NCBI GenBank assembly: GCA_017555565.1
Contig: JAFZGF010000037.1
Span: forward strand, 47,982-111,981
DNA length: 64,000 nt
Reading direction: 5' to 3'
From: Oscillospiraceae bacterium
GTDB taxonomy: Bacteria; Bacillota; Clostridia; Oscillospirales; Ruminococcaceae
Below are positions 9,202 to 17,891 of this stretch, one piece after another. Within the stretch, counting starts at the first letter, position 1; each line of letters opens with the position of its first letter. Under the pieces are notes generated by a model that saw nothing but the letters and a program-made list of their open reading frames with translations, made no database searches and was not told the origin of the DNA. Position numbers and translations under genes: made by a program.

Positions 9202-10791
9202 TTATTCAGCAGTATATTCTGCTATACCACTGAAGTTATTGCCGCCTTTTACAATTGTGAATACAGGCTGTGCAGCCGATGCTTTATCTCCTTGAAAAGC
9301 CGGGGGCTGTGAAGAACTGAAATCTTCAGGGTTGAATTTATGATTTTCTGGTCCGTCCGGATGTATTTTTTCAATGCCGAACTGTGGTTTCTGACCGCCA
9401 AAATCCTGAGGCGGTGCACCTCGGCCTGGTATAGGTCTGTCCAGCCATTGTCCATCGAAAGGTATGTCTTTGAAATTATCCATTGGCTGTCTGCCACCAA
9501 AGCCACCGGCCATACCACTGTGGGCAAGCTGCACTTCACCTAAAAGGTTGGATATACCAGTAAACACGCCAACCTCTCCACCACCGGTGTAACCATCTGC
9601 AAAATACAGTTCATAATCTCCCTCGGCAAGTTGAGGTGATGAATAAACTATTATACTGCCCTTTGCAGTTCCACGCAAAAGTGTAAGGGAATTATCATTA
9701 AGTGATTTTAATATTACAGATTCGTCATATCCAACTGGTTGTGCAAAACTGAACACAGCAAAATTCTGTGTGCTTTCTTTTGAAATCTCATCATACATAT
9801 TGCCTGTAGCCAGCACTGTGCCACCATTGATGTAAATGCCCATATCACTGTCCAGACCGCTGTCCATGCTGTCTGAATTGCCAAATGCATATACAGTACC
9901 GCCATTGATAACCAGCCAGCCGTTGGAGTCTATACCGTCGCCTTCTACGCCTTTATTGCTGTCTGCCCATACTGTACCATTGTTGACTGTGATAACGCTG
10001 ACGCCATCTTCGCCTGCGTTCAGTGCATCGTCTGCAGACTTAATATTCAGCGTACCGCCATTTATGGTCATATGCATCTTGGTTTCAATGCCTTCGTTAT
10101 CAGAAACAAGATTTAAAAAACCATTTTCACTGTTGATGTTCATTGATACCAGTGATTCTATGGCTGCATCATATTTATGAAGTTTGTCTTCAGTACCCGG
10201 TTTGTAAATTTTGGCAACATGACTGCCATTTATGATGTTTACACTTTCGTCAGCCAGGGTAATATTAAAACCTGCACCAGATGTATCAACATCTTTTGTA
10301 GCCATATCTGGATTATCGTCACCACATTCGTATGCAGAATAGCAAATAATTGCAGGGGCAACTGTGCAGGTAATCTCTGTGTCATTGAGTATAATGTTAA
10401 CCACTGCATCCGGGTCTTTTTTTGCAGTTTCTCCCAGGTTTACTGCTATCTGGCCGCGAGAAATACTGCCACTGACCATATAGTTGCCCGGCCGTGTAAT
10501 ATTGATAACTGTATGTCGGTCAGCCTCTGCCTGGCTGTGCTGCTCGTCTGTTTCACCCTCGCCATAATCTGCCCCCTGGTCTTCCAGGTAAAAAACAATA
10601 TCCTTTGAAACATATACCGCAGACGATGTGTCTGTCGACGCACTGCTGCCGCCTACAAGTATTCCGTCATCCGACAGAGTTATACCTGTAATTTCTACCT
10701 GGCCTTCTTCAGATGTTTGAAGAGGGCTGCAGGCAGTAAATACAGCTGTAAAAAACGCAAGCGACAATACGATGGAAATTATTTTTCTCAT
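9202..10791 (-). CDS. Carbohydrate-binding beta-helix lipoprotein (DUF4353 / Cthe_2159-like)
   Basis: 529 residues with a lipoprotein signal (MRKIISIVLSLAFFTAVFTAC, lipidated Cys near 21). The middle (about 95-400) shows repeating short strands rich in INGGT, such as MTINGGTLNIKSADDALNAGEDG, VNNGTVWADSNKGVEGDGIDS and YINGGTVLATGN. That pattern marks the DUF4353 right-handed beta-helix whose founding member, Clostridium thermocellum Cthe_2159, binds acidic polysaccharides. The tail (about 430-500) is Gly/Pro-rich and low complexity. It is probably a surface polysaccharide-binding protein. Monocistronic, with its own terminator. Confidence 0.82.
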   Translation of the reverse strand: MRKIISIVLSLAFFTAVFTACSPLQTSEEGQVEITGITLSDDGILVGGSSASTDTSSAVYVSKDIVFYLEDQGADYGEGETDEQHSQAEADRHTVINITRPGNYMVSGSISRGQIAVNLGETAKKDPDAVVNIILNDTEITCTVAPAIICYSAYECGDDNPDMATKDVDTSGAGFNITLADESVNIINGSHVAKIYKPGTEDKLHKYDAAIESLVSMNINSENGFLNLVSDNEGIETKMHMTINGGTLNIKSADDALNAGEDGVSVITVNNGTVWADSNKGVEGDGIDSNGWLVINGGTVYAFGNSDSMDSGLDSDMGIYINGGTVLATGNMYDEISKESTQNFAVFSFAQPVGYDESVILKSLNDNSLTLLRGTAKGSIIVYSSPQLAEGDYELYFADGYTGGGEVGVFTGISNLLGEVQLAHSGMAGGFGGRQPMDNFKDIPFDGQWLDRPIPGRGAPPQDFGGQKPQFGIEKIHPDGPENHKFNPEDFSSSQPPAFQGDKASAAQPVFTIVKGGNNFSGIAEYTAE

Positions 10792-10871
10792 CTTTTACCT
10801 TCTCTCCAAAAGTTTAGTATGAAACCATAATAAAACAAAAAAGTGAATACTTTGTGAATAATTTATAAAAA

Positions 10872-10903
10872 ATACCGCCTTTTGCCATAGCAAAAAGCGG
10901 TAT
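10872..10903 (-). terminator. Terminator at the end of the glycan operon
   Basis: Inverted repeat ATACCGCCTTTTGC / GCAAAAAGCGGTAT around a short loop, just after the stop of the DUF1904 gene. On the minus strand the stem is followed by a T-rich run, which fits intrinsic termination of the long minus-strand operon. Confidence 0.85.
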
Positions 10904-10907
10904 ATTA

Positions 10908-11237
10908 TTATGCAAAATTATTTCCTTCTTCGTAATATGACTCATATTCAAAGATGTGGAAAGAAATCTGGCTGCCAGGATAACCCAGGCTTACGAAATA
11001 ATCATTCAACAATTTTGCAACTGCATCCTGCACTTCCTGTGGGCGAGCGAACCACCACACCTGCACAACAGGCCAATGTTTGATTTCACCGGAAAAATCA
11101 AAGAATTTTGATTCCTGGTGGTCAAACACAAACCAGTCTGCAGGACAGTCTACGATTTCGCCCAGCTTTGCAGCTGTGTTGATAGCAAGGGATTTTGTTT
11201 CCTGTGCAGAAACACCTTTTACAATAATCTGTGGCAT
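10908..11237 (-). CDS. DUF1904 family protein (tautomerase-like fold)
   Basis: 109 residues starting MPQIIVKGVSAQE. The Pro directly after Met is the hallmark of the tautomerase superfamily, whose N-terminal proline is the catalytic base, and the overall pattern matches DUF1904. No substrate can be inferred. It lies 13 nt downstream of the SGNH-like gene as the last gene before the terminator, so it is probably co-transcribed with the glycan genes, though a glycan role is doubtful. Confidence 0.8.
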   Translation of the reverse strand: MPQIIVKGVSAQETKSLAINTAAKLGEIVDCPADWFVFDHQESKFFDFSGEIKHWPVVQVWWFARPQEVQDAVAKLLNDYFVSLGYPGSQISFHIFEYESYYEEGNNFA

Positions 11238-11250
11238 ATATTTTCTCCTT

Positions 11251-12327
11251 TTATTCGATGGTTGGCAACACTTTTTTCAGCGATTCATATCGCATATGAT
11301 AGCCATCCATAAAGTCTTTGTTTGTCAGGCCTACTGCATCTGGGTCATATGAACCGTACACCGGTATGCCGTATTTGTCGCCTGTTGATTTTATATAGTC
11401 TTCCACCTTGAACAGACAATGATATTTACCCATATCTGCCTGGGCCGCCCAATAAATATAGTGGTGAAAAGACGGCAGAAAAAATATAATTTTTATATCT
11501 TTTTGCTGTAAATATTCTATAAAATCCTCAAAAAGCTGTGTGTAGTAAGGGTCCAACTGATCATAGTCTGTCATTCTCAACAAGTCGTTTACCGATGCAG
11601 TAAGAGCGTCCCCGTCAGCAGTTTCCTGCGGGCGTGTACGAAAATTCAGGTCATACACAATAGATCCATCAGGAGATTTTACAATATCTTTATTATTGTA
11701 CACCTCTTCCATAGGCACAATCTCAGGTTGATTTTCTGTATTCTGGTTTCTGAAATAAGTGTCCACGCTGGCCTGGAAATAACTTGGGTCCAGCAAAGCT
11801 TTATATTTTTCCATTGGATTTTCAGGTGTGTATTCAGTCGATTCATAGTCCATTATTTCAACAAGAAATTCGTTGAACATTTCTTTATTGCTACGTTCGT
11901 CTATGTTTTCTTTGCCATCATTGAAAATCCATGGGTCAATACCCATAACAAAAATTTCTGGCTCTTTGCTCTCTTTGGCAAATATATAGTAACTGTTGAA
12001 AAAGTCATATACATCAGCGCCTACATTTGCAGCGTTGTAAAGTGTTTTCCCGTCTGCAAATGAAGAATCTATCTGCAATGTTCGTGATGAACCGTTTACC
12101 AATATCTGTGGTGCCTTTTCACATTCGCGAGCATAGATTTCGTTCAGCTCTCGGCCGTCAAGTTGCTGATAACCATCTACATATTGGCCCTGTAGCATAT
12201 AGTCGCATACCATACGTTCAAAACCGGCACCCCAGAACAACCCAGATGGGTCAACACGGTAGGACACAAACATCATTCCCAGAAAAATCGGGAGAAAAAG
12301 CAGCAGTCTGCCAATTAATTTAAGCAT
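11251..12327 (-). CDS. SGNH-like / DltD-AlgX-type partner of the MBOAT acyltransferase
   Basis: 358 residues with one N-terminal signal-anchor (about residues 4-24), so the rest faces outward. The block ILVNGSSRTLQI near residue 75 resembles the nucleophile block of SGNH acyl-handling proteins, and PEIFVMGIDPWIF and IKIIFFLPSFHHY follow the alternating strand/loop pattern of that fold. It is directly downstream (12 nt) of an MBOAT gene, the arrangement seen for AlgI/AlgX-like and DltB/DltD-like O-acylation pairs. Inference: it moves acyl groups onto an extracellular glycan. Ribosome site AAGGAGG. Confidence 0.7.
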   Translation of the reverse strand: MLKLIGRLLLFLPIFLGMMFVSYRVDPSGLFWGAGFERMVCDYMLQGQYVDGYQQLDGRELNEIYARECEKAPQILVNGSSRTLQIDSSFADGKTLYNAANVGADVYDFFNSYYIFAKESKEPEIFVMGIDPWIFNDGKENIDERSNKEMFNEFLVEIMDYESTEYTPENPMEKYKALLDPSYFQASVDTYFRNQNTENQPEIVPMEEVYNNKDIVKSPDGSIVYDLNFRTRPQETADGDALTASVNDLLRMTDYDQLDPYYTQLFEDFIEYLQQKDIKIIFFLPSFHHYIYWAAQADMGKYHCLFKVEDYIKSTGDKYGIPVYGSYDPDAVGLTNKDFMDGYHMRYESLKKVLPTIE

Positions 12328-12339
12328 AGTCTGTCCTCC

Positions 12340-13812
12340 TTAAAACTGGAAATAGATAAACTGACTCTGGCCGAAATAACCAAAGAAGATTATCAGTATG
12401 ATAATTGTGTAATAAAAAGCCCAGCGGACAAACCATTTGCTTTTGTTTATACGTTCCACCAGTGTGGATTTACCTTCCCACAGTTCTACTGCAAACATAA
12501 ACAGTATGCAACAGAATATTGCTATTCCGTTGTTAGTGTAGAAACCAATTTTTTCCATCATCTGTACAAAGTAGCCTGATGTGAAAATCAGTGAAAAATC
12601 TGTAAACAGATTCTGTAATACATACATAGCATCGGCCATTGTATTGGCGCGGAAGAAAACCCATGTAAAGTCTATAAGTACAAATGTACCGACCGCCTTT
12701 GCCACTGCAACAGCAGGGTTTGTTTTAGGCACCGGTTTGCCTTCTTTTATGCGCTGACGGCGTCGCTGTTCCCTTTTACCGAACAGTATACGGTGTATAA
12801 CGTTGTACGCACCATTGATTGCGCCCCAGATAACAAAGTTCCAGGAAGCACCGTGCCAAAGACCACTGACCATAAACGTGATAAACAGGTTTACATATGT
12901 GCGGATTCTGCCTTTGCGGGAACCACCCAGCGGAATATAGATGTAGTCCATAAACCAGGTGGACAGTGAAATATGCCAGTTGCGCCAGAACTGTGTAACG
13001 TTCTGTGAGAAATATGGGTGATTAAAGTTTCGCATCAATTTAAAGCCAATGACGTTGGCTGCACCGATGGCAATATCGGAATAGCCGGAAAAGTCACAGT
13101 AAATTTGAAATGCAAACAGCACTGTAGCCATAATCAACTGTATCCCTGTAAACTTTGTAACATCATTGTAAACCGCATTTACAATAAGGGCCGCGCCATC
13201 TGAAATAACCAGCTTTTTGAAAAAACCCCAGCCCATCAGCACAAGTCCATCTGTTACACGGTTATAGTCAAATTTATTGCTTTTATAAAGCTGTGGCAAC
13301 AAATTTTTGCTTCTTTCAATAGGCCCTGCCACCAACTGCGGGAAGAAGCTGACGAACAGCGCGTAGGTGAGAAAATCTTTTGCTTTTTCCACTTCGCCGC
13401 GATATACATCAATTGAATACCCCAGTGACTGAAATGTATAGAACGAAATACCTACAACCGCCAAAAGATTGTTGTTAGGTGCAATTGAAAGGTTAGGGAA
13501 CACAGCCAAAAGTGATTCCACAATAAAATTAAAATATTTGAAATAGCAAAGAATTGCTATGTTCACAACAATATTTGACGCCAGGAACAGTTTTTTCTGT
13601 TTTTGGGTTTTAGCCTTGTCAATAAAAACAGCACAGTAATATGTGGTTACTGTGCTGAAAAGAATCAACAGAGCATAAACCGGCTGCCATGACATATAGA
13701 AATAATAACTGGCAATAAGCAGCCAATAATTTTTTAATTTTTCCGGAATGGCAAAATACCCTAAAACCACTACAGGAAAAAATATTAAAAAACTAACTGA
13801 ATTAAACAGCAT
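12340..13812 (-). CDS. MBOAT family O-acyltransferase (AlgI/DltB-like)
   Basis: 490 residues and about ten hydrophobic segments. Seen: the N-terminal signature LFNSVSFLIFFPVV, the region FWRNWHISLSTWFMDYIYIPLGG near 280-300, and the catalytic-His motif LWHGASWNFVIWG near 325. These are standard marks of membrane-bound O-acyltransferases that move acetyl or other acyl groups across the membrane for polysaccharide modification. Follows DUF2304 by 21 nt and precedes the SGNH-like gene. Confidence 0.93.
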   Translation of the reverse strand: MLFNSVSFLIFFPVVVLGYFAIPEKLKNYWLLIASYYFYMSWQPVYALLILFSTVTTYYCAVFIDKAKTQKQKKLFLASNIVVNIAILCYFKYFNFIVESLLAVFPNLSIAPNNNLLAVVGISFYTFQSLGYSIDVYRGEVEKAKDFLTYALFVSFFPQLVAGPIERSKNLLPQLYKSNKFDYNRVTDGLVLMGWGFFKKLVISDGAALIVNAVYNDVTKFTGIQLIMATVLFAFQIYCDFSGYSDIAIGAANVIGFKLMRNFNHPYFSQNVTQFWRNWHISLSTWFMDYIYIPLGGSRKGRIRTYVNLFITFMVSGLWHGASWNFVIWGAINGAYNVIHRILFGKREQRRRQRIKEGKPVPKTNPAVAVAKAVGTFVLIDFTWVFFRANTMADAMYVLQNLFTDFSLIFTSGYFVQMMEKIGFYTNNGIAIFCCILFMFAVELWEGKSTLVERINKSKWFVRWAFYYTIIILIIFFGYFGQSQFIYFQF

Positions 13813-13833
13813 TTTTACTCCTTGATAAAAGGT

Positions 13834-14214
13834 TTATTCACCTTTGTTTTCAAATTCCTTTTCCAGTTCTCTCACACGTTTTTCCAGCAGGGCATTTGCC
13901 TGGGCAAGACGCTTGATTTTTGTGGAGAAGCCAGATATTACTGCTGAAACAGACAGAAGAATAAGCAGTATGAACACAAAAAGTGTCATAAATATAAAGT
14001 TTACCGGATTTGCCACACCTGATATATCACCAAGTACAAGTACAAGGTATGGAAAAACAGCAAAAAGTATCATTGTCGCTGAAAATGCCAGCCAGATAAT
14101 TGAATATTTAACCTCGATTTTTTTGTGTTTGATAAGATAAACAATCATACCAAACAGTGCGATTGCACCAAGAATCAAAAGAATCCGCAGGTCGTTATCA
14201 TGCCATTGGAACAT
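13834..14214 (-). CDS. DUF2304 family membrane protein, glycosyltransferase partner
   Basis: 126 residues: three hydrophobic helices (about 10-28, 40-58, 70-95), then a charged coiled-coil tail (KIKRLAQANALLEKRVRELEKEFE). This matches DUF2304, which nearly always accompanies DPM1-type GT2 enzymes. The start overlaps the GT2 stop by one base (TGATG), so translation is coupled. Likely a membrane partner of that GT2. Confidence 0.85.
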   Translation of the reverse strand: MFQWHDNDLRILLILGAIALFGMIVYLIKHKKIEVKYSIIWLAFSATMILFAVFPYLVLVLGDISGVANPVNFIFMTLFVFILLILLSVSAVISGFSTKIKRLAQANALLEKRVRELEKEFENKGE

Positions 14215-14924
14215 CAGTTTTTACCTGCCTTTCTTTTTGTTGAAATTCTGTCTACCACCAGGGCAAGACATACTTTAATCATATAATATGCGCTTTTCAG
14301 ACTGCGTATGGATGAAACACCACCCTGGCGTTCTTCCATAATTACAGGAACTTCGCCAACTCTGTAGCCGTTGAGAACGCAGGACATAATTGCTTCTGGT
14401 TCCGGATAGTCATCAGCATAGTTATCTGCAAAAAATTCGATAAGCTCTCTGTTGCAGGCACGGTAACCGCTGGTTACATCGTACACTTTTTTGCCAGAAA
14501 GGATTTTGATAAGCAGTGAAATAATATTGATGCCCAGTCTGCGCATAAATGAAGACTGGAAGCCCTCTTTTTCAATAAAACGGCTGCCTATAGCCATATC
14601 GATTTCACCATCTATAACCGGCTGGCACACCTTTGCAAGATAGCGTGGGTCGTGCTGGCCGTCGCCGTCCATCTGTACTGCAATGTCATATCCATTCTGT
14701 TTTGCGTACAGATAACCTGCCTGCACGCCGCCGCCAATGCCCAGATTGATAGGGTTATTGATGTAGTTCATACCATTGGCGCAGAGAATTTTTTCGGTAT
14801 TGTCGCGTGAACAGTCATTAACTATAAGATAATCAGCAAATGGAGCCTGCTCTTTCAGGTTTGCCACCACTCGCTCTATACTTTCCTGCTCGTTGTAACA
14901 AGGGATTATAACAAGAATTTTCAA
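14214..14924 (-). CDS. GT2 family glycosyltransferase, polyprenyl-phosphate type
   Basis: DPM1-like GT-A fold enzyme. Seen: VIIPCYNEQESI at the N-terminus, VNDCSRDNT, the DxD-containing VQMDGDGQHDP near residue 90 and AIGSRF near 115. No C-terminal TM pair is present, which fits use of the separate DUF2304 partner. I prefer the TTG at 14924 (protein MKILVIIPCYNEQ), which has GGAGGGG six bases upstream. An in-frame ATG at 14939 has no ribosome site of its own and overlaps the previous stop. Probably makes polyprenyl-phosphate-sugar for the glycan. Confidence 0.9.
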   Translation of the reverse strand: MKILVIIPCYNEQESIERVVANLKEQAPFADYLIVNDCSRDNTEKILCANGMNYINNPINLGIGGGVQAGYLYAKQNGYDIAVQMDGDGQHDPRYLAKVCQPVIDGEIDMAIGSRFIEKEGFQSSFMRRLGINIISLLIKILSGKKVYDVTSGYRACNRELIEFFADNYADDYPEPEAIMSCVLNGYRVGEVPVIMEERQGGVSSIRSLKSAYYMIKVCLALVVDRISTKRKAGKN

Positions 14925-14938
14925 GAGATTCCCCTCCA

Positions 14939-16159
14939 TTAATCAAGAATAAAGTTTATAAGGTCTTTCAGCACTTTGTCACGGGAATGATATTCAAAGT
15001 GATAGTTACGGGCATTTGCGCCCATTTCTTCCCTTTCAGTTTTTGGCATACTGTAAAGCTTTACAATATTTTCATAAAGGGATTTACTGTCACCGCTTGG
15101 AGCTGTAAGGCCAGCCTTTGCCTTTTCGATAACAAAACTGCCTTCGCCGTCAATGCAGGTCAGTACAGGTTTGCCGCCTGCCATATAGCTGGTAACTTTG
15201 GCGGGAATTGTAAGGCCCAGGTCATCACTTTTTGCCAGTGGTGCAAAAAGCGCATCTGCCAATGTGTGGTACATAGGCATATCTGTAACAGGTTTGGAGC
15301 CAAGGAAATCAAAATATTCCCCTACACCCTGTTTTTCCACATAGGCTTCGATATCTTTTTTAGACATACCGTCACCTACAATAATAAATTTTATATCTTT
15401 TATACCGTCTTTTTTCAGCAGCAGTGCTGCATCAACAGCAACTTCCACATTCTGGGCAGGGCTGATATTTCCGGCATAAACAATTTTGAAATAATCTTTA
15501 TATTTTTCTTCCAGTTCAGTATTGTGAATATCCTGCTCGTAGAATTTTTCACAGTACTGTGGAATTGTAGCTATCTTTTCAGGTGCTTTACCTGTAATTT
15601 TCACCAGGGTATCATTAAGTGAGGGTGACATAGCGATAAGCTTATCACATCGTCTGTAATGCCAATGACTGGTAGATTTTACAACGCCGCGGAGAAACTT
15701 GTTCTGGATTTTCAGTACAGAATACAGATTTTCTGGCCACAGGTCCAACACGTATGTAGTGAGTGGCACCTTTTTGAGTTTGGAATAAACTATTGCCGGG
15801 AAAATCATATAAACCGGGCTGGTCTCATAACAGAACACCGCGTCATATTTTTTGCCCAAGAATGAAAGAACCTTGAAGGATGCAAAGAATGGATAGGAGA
15901 TGTAGTTTAAGAAAATTCTTAAACTGGTGTTGCCTTTACGCAGGATTTCCCACGAGCGGTAAACCTTTACCCCGTTAAAATCCTGTTTTTTATTTTTGAA
16001 CCAACCATAACCCTCTGGCATAATGCCGTTTGGATAGTTTGGTATGCCGCACAGCACATCCACTTCAATGTCGTTTTCCACAAAGCCTGTGGCAATATCG
16101 CTGATTCGGAAATTTTCCGGCCAAAAATGCTGGCTGATAACTAAAATTCGTTTTTTCAA
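14939..16159 (-). CDS. GT4 glycosyltransferase, WbuB-like (probable L-FucNAc transferase)
   Basis: 406 residues. N-terminal ISQHFWPENFRISDIA, GIPNYP and YGW near residues 40-55 are typical of the WbuB subgroup of GT4. The C-terminal half carries the UDP-binding EX7E-like region (VTSYMAGGKPVLTCIDGEGSFVIEKAKAG). In E. coli, WbuB transfers L-FucNAc, and here the gene is in an operon with the three UDP-L-FucNAc enzymes, so that donor is a sound inference. It starts at TTG (16159) with AAGGAA upstream, and the stop overlaps the first in-frame ATG of the GT2 gene. Confidence 0.87.
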   Translation of the reverse strand: MKKRILVISQHFWPENFRISDIATGFVENDIEVDVLCGIPNYPNGIMPEGYGWFKNKKQDFNGVKVYRSWEILRKGNTSLRIFLNYISYPFFASFKVLSFLGKKYDAVFCYETSPVYMIFPAIVYSKLKKVPLTTYVLDLWPENLYSVLKIQNKFLRGVVKSTSHWHYRRCDKLIAMSPSLNDTLVKITGKAPEKIATIPQYCEKFYEQDIHNTELEEKYKDYFKIVYAGNISPAQNVEVAVDAALLLKKDGIKDIKFIIVGDGMSKKDIEAYVEKQGVGEYFDFLGSKPVTDMPMYHTLADALFAPLAKSDDLGLTIPAKVTSYMAGGKPVLTCIDGEGSFVIEKAKAGLTAPSGDSKSLYENIVKLYSMPKTEREEMGANARNYHFEYHSRDKVLKDLINFILD

Positions 16160-16190
16160 AGTCTGTTTTTCCTTGGGGTTTTTATTTATC

Positions 16191-16217
16191 GGGCGATTCG
16201 TGAATCGCCCCTACGTG
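16191..16217. repeat. Short interspersed hairpin repeat, copy 1
   Basis: Perfect inverted repeat GGGCGATTC / GAATCGCCC followed by CTACGTG, in the gap between capG and the GT4 gene. Read on the minus strand it begins CACGTAGGGGCG, the same 12 bases as the copy at 63741. It is the only sizeable gap in this otherwise tight operon. Confidence 0.8.
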
Positions 16218-16224
16218 TGTTATA

Positions 16225-17367
16225 TTAATATTTTCTCCACACCATTTTGTTTACAACGCCGGTGTAGCTCTGGATAAGTTTGATAACTTTTGTAGATACA
16301 TTTTCTTCCACATAGTCTGGCACAGGGATGCCCCAGTCGCCATTTTTGTTCATTTCAACCGCTGTATCAACAGCCTGGAGAACCTGTTCAGTAGTGATAC
16401 CTGCCAGAACAAAGTTACCTTTATCCAGTGCTTCAGGTCTTTCTGTGGATGTACGGATACAGATAGCTGGGAATGGGTTGTCCACTGACAGGAAGAAACT
16501 GCTTTCTTCTGGCAGAGTGCCGGAGTCAGAAACTACTGCAAAAGCGTTCATCTGCAGATGGTTGTAGTCGTGGAAGCCAAGAGGTTTGTTCTGGATAACA
16601 CGTGGGTCAAACTGGAAGTTTCTCTGTTTGATGAATTTTGCACTTCTTGGGTGGCAGGAGTAAAGGATAGGCATATCGTATTTTTCTGCCATAGCGTTTA
16701 CTGCGTTCATCAGATTGAAGAAGTTTGCTTCTGTGTCGATATTTTCTTCACGATGGGCAGACAGCAGAATGTATTTACCTTTTTCAAGACCAAGTCTCTG
16801 CAGGATGTCAGAGTCTTTGATCTGCTGGAGATTTTCGTGAAGAACTTCTGCCATTGGGCTGCCTGTAACGTATGTTCTTTCGCGGGCTGTGCCTTCGTGA
16901 TTAAGATAACGGCGTGCATGTTCGGAATAGCACATATTTACGTCAGCAATATGGTCAACGATTCTGCGGTTTGTTTCTTCTGGCAGACATTCGTCAAAAC
17001 AGCGGTTGCCTGCTTCCATATGGAAGATAGGAATATGCAGTCTTTTTGCGCTGATAGCAGACAGACAGCTGTTTGTATCACCCAGAATAAGCAGGGCGTC
17101 CGGTTTCTGTTCCACCATAAGTTTATAGGATTTTGCAATGATGTTGCCGATTGTTTCGCCCAGGTCTGCACCTACTGCATCCAGATAGAAATCTGGGGCA
17201 CGCAGGCCCAGGTCGTCAAAGAACACCTGGTTCAGTTCATAGTCATAGTTCTGACCTGTGTGAACAAGAATCTGGTCGAAATATTTATCTGCTTTTTTGA
17301 TAACAGCAGCAAGACGGATGATTTCTGGTCTTGTGCCGATGATTGTCATTAATTTAAGTTTGCTCAT
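16225..17367 (-). CDS. capG: UDP-N-acetylglucosamine 2-epimerase family, CapG/FnlC type
   Basis: 380 residues, non-hydrolysing UDP-GlcNAc 2-epimerase fold. N-terminal MTIIGTRPEIIRL, HTGQNYD near 37, GDTNS near 97, AGNRCFDECLPEE near 123, SAHREENID near 203, SDSGTLPEESSFF near 280. In the CapE-CapF-CapG pathway this enzyme makes the last step, C2 epimerisation to UDP-L-FucNAc. Neighbouring capE and capF support CapG over plain WecB. The ribosome site GGAG overlaps the end of the acyltransferase gene. Confidence 0.93.
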   Translation of the reverse strand: MSKLKLMTIIGTRPEIIRLAAVIKKADKYFDQILVHTGQNYDYELNQVFFDDLGLRAPDFYLDAVGADLGETIGNIIAKSYKLMVEQKPDALLILGDTNSCLSAISAKRLHIPIFHMEAGNRCFDECLPEETNRRIVDHIADVNMCYSEHARRYLNHEGTARERTYVTGSPMAEVLHENLQQIKDSDILQRLGLEKGKYILLSAHREENIDTEANFFNLMNAVNAMAEKYDMPILYSCHPRSAKFIKQRNFQFDPRVIQNKPLGFHDYNHLQMNAFAVVSDSGTLPEESSFFLSVDNPFPAICIRTSTERPEALDKGNFVLAGITTEQVLQAVDTAVEMNKNGDWGIPVPDYVEENVSTKVIKLIQSYTGVVNKMVWRKY

Positions 17368-17371
17368 TTTA

Positions 17372-17890
17372 TTACTCCATTATGAAAGTGTTGTTGAATA
17401 TTACCTGGCCAGCTTCGATTTTGGCAAATGGTGCAATACGGTTATATGCTTTTACTGTACTGTTGATACACAGATGTACACCTTTTTCAATAACTACATC
17501 GTGGTCAATCACAGCGCCAAAATTTACTATGCAACCTGTCCTTACCTTTGCAGTTGTATTGATAACCGCCATAGGCAGCACTGCACAGCCTGTTTCCACT
17601 ACTGCTCCACTGCTGACATACGCAGACGGATGAATGATGGTAGCAACCTGTGCCCCTGCATTGATAAACATATTTATCCATTCAACGCGCAGGTTGTTGT
17701 TGCCAAATGCAGGATAAAACCGTGTGCTTTCGTCTATGTATTTCACATAGTCGTTACATACGCCCTTTACTCTATCATTTACTGCCTTGTCATCAAGGAA
17801 AATAATTTCATCATATAATTTACCTGACAGAACAATATCTTCGATTGTTTTGCCATAACCGCCAAAACCAAGTATAACCAGTCTTTTCAT
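17372..17890 (-). CDS. PglD-like left-handed beta-helix acyltransferase
   Basis: 172 residues. N-terminal Rossmann-like binding part (LVILGFGGYGKTIEDIV) followed by hexapeptide repeats (HPSAYVSSGAVVETGCAVLPMAVINTTAKVRTG and on, about 88-165), the PglD/NeuD architecture for sugar N- or O-acetylation. The usual catalytic His of PglD corresponds to the HDVVIEKG stretch. Located between capF (1-nt gap) and capG, so it probably modifies a nucleotide sugar or another residue in the same glycan; the substrate is not clear. Confidence 0.83.
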   Translation of the reverse strand: MKRLVILGFGGYGKTIEDIVLSGKLYDEIIFLDDKAVNDRVKGVCNDYVKYIDESTRFYPAFGNNNLRVEWINMFINAGAQVATIIHPSAYVSSGAVVETGCAVLPMAVINTTAKVRTGCIVNFGAVIDHDVVIEKGVHLCINSTVKAYNRIAPFAKIEAGQVIFNNTFIME

Positions 17891-17891
17891 A

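Noticed and set aside
16191-16217. Hairpin as terminator between capG and the GT4 gene
   Set aside because: No T-run follows on the minus strand and the same CACGTAGGGGCG arm recurs elsewhere, so it is better explained as a dispersed repeat.
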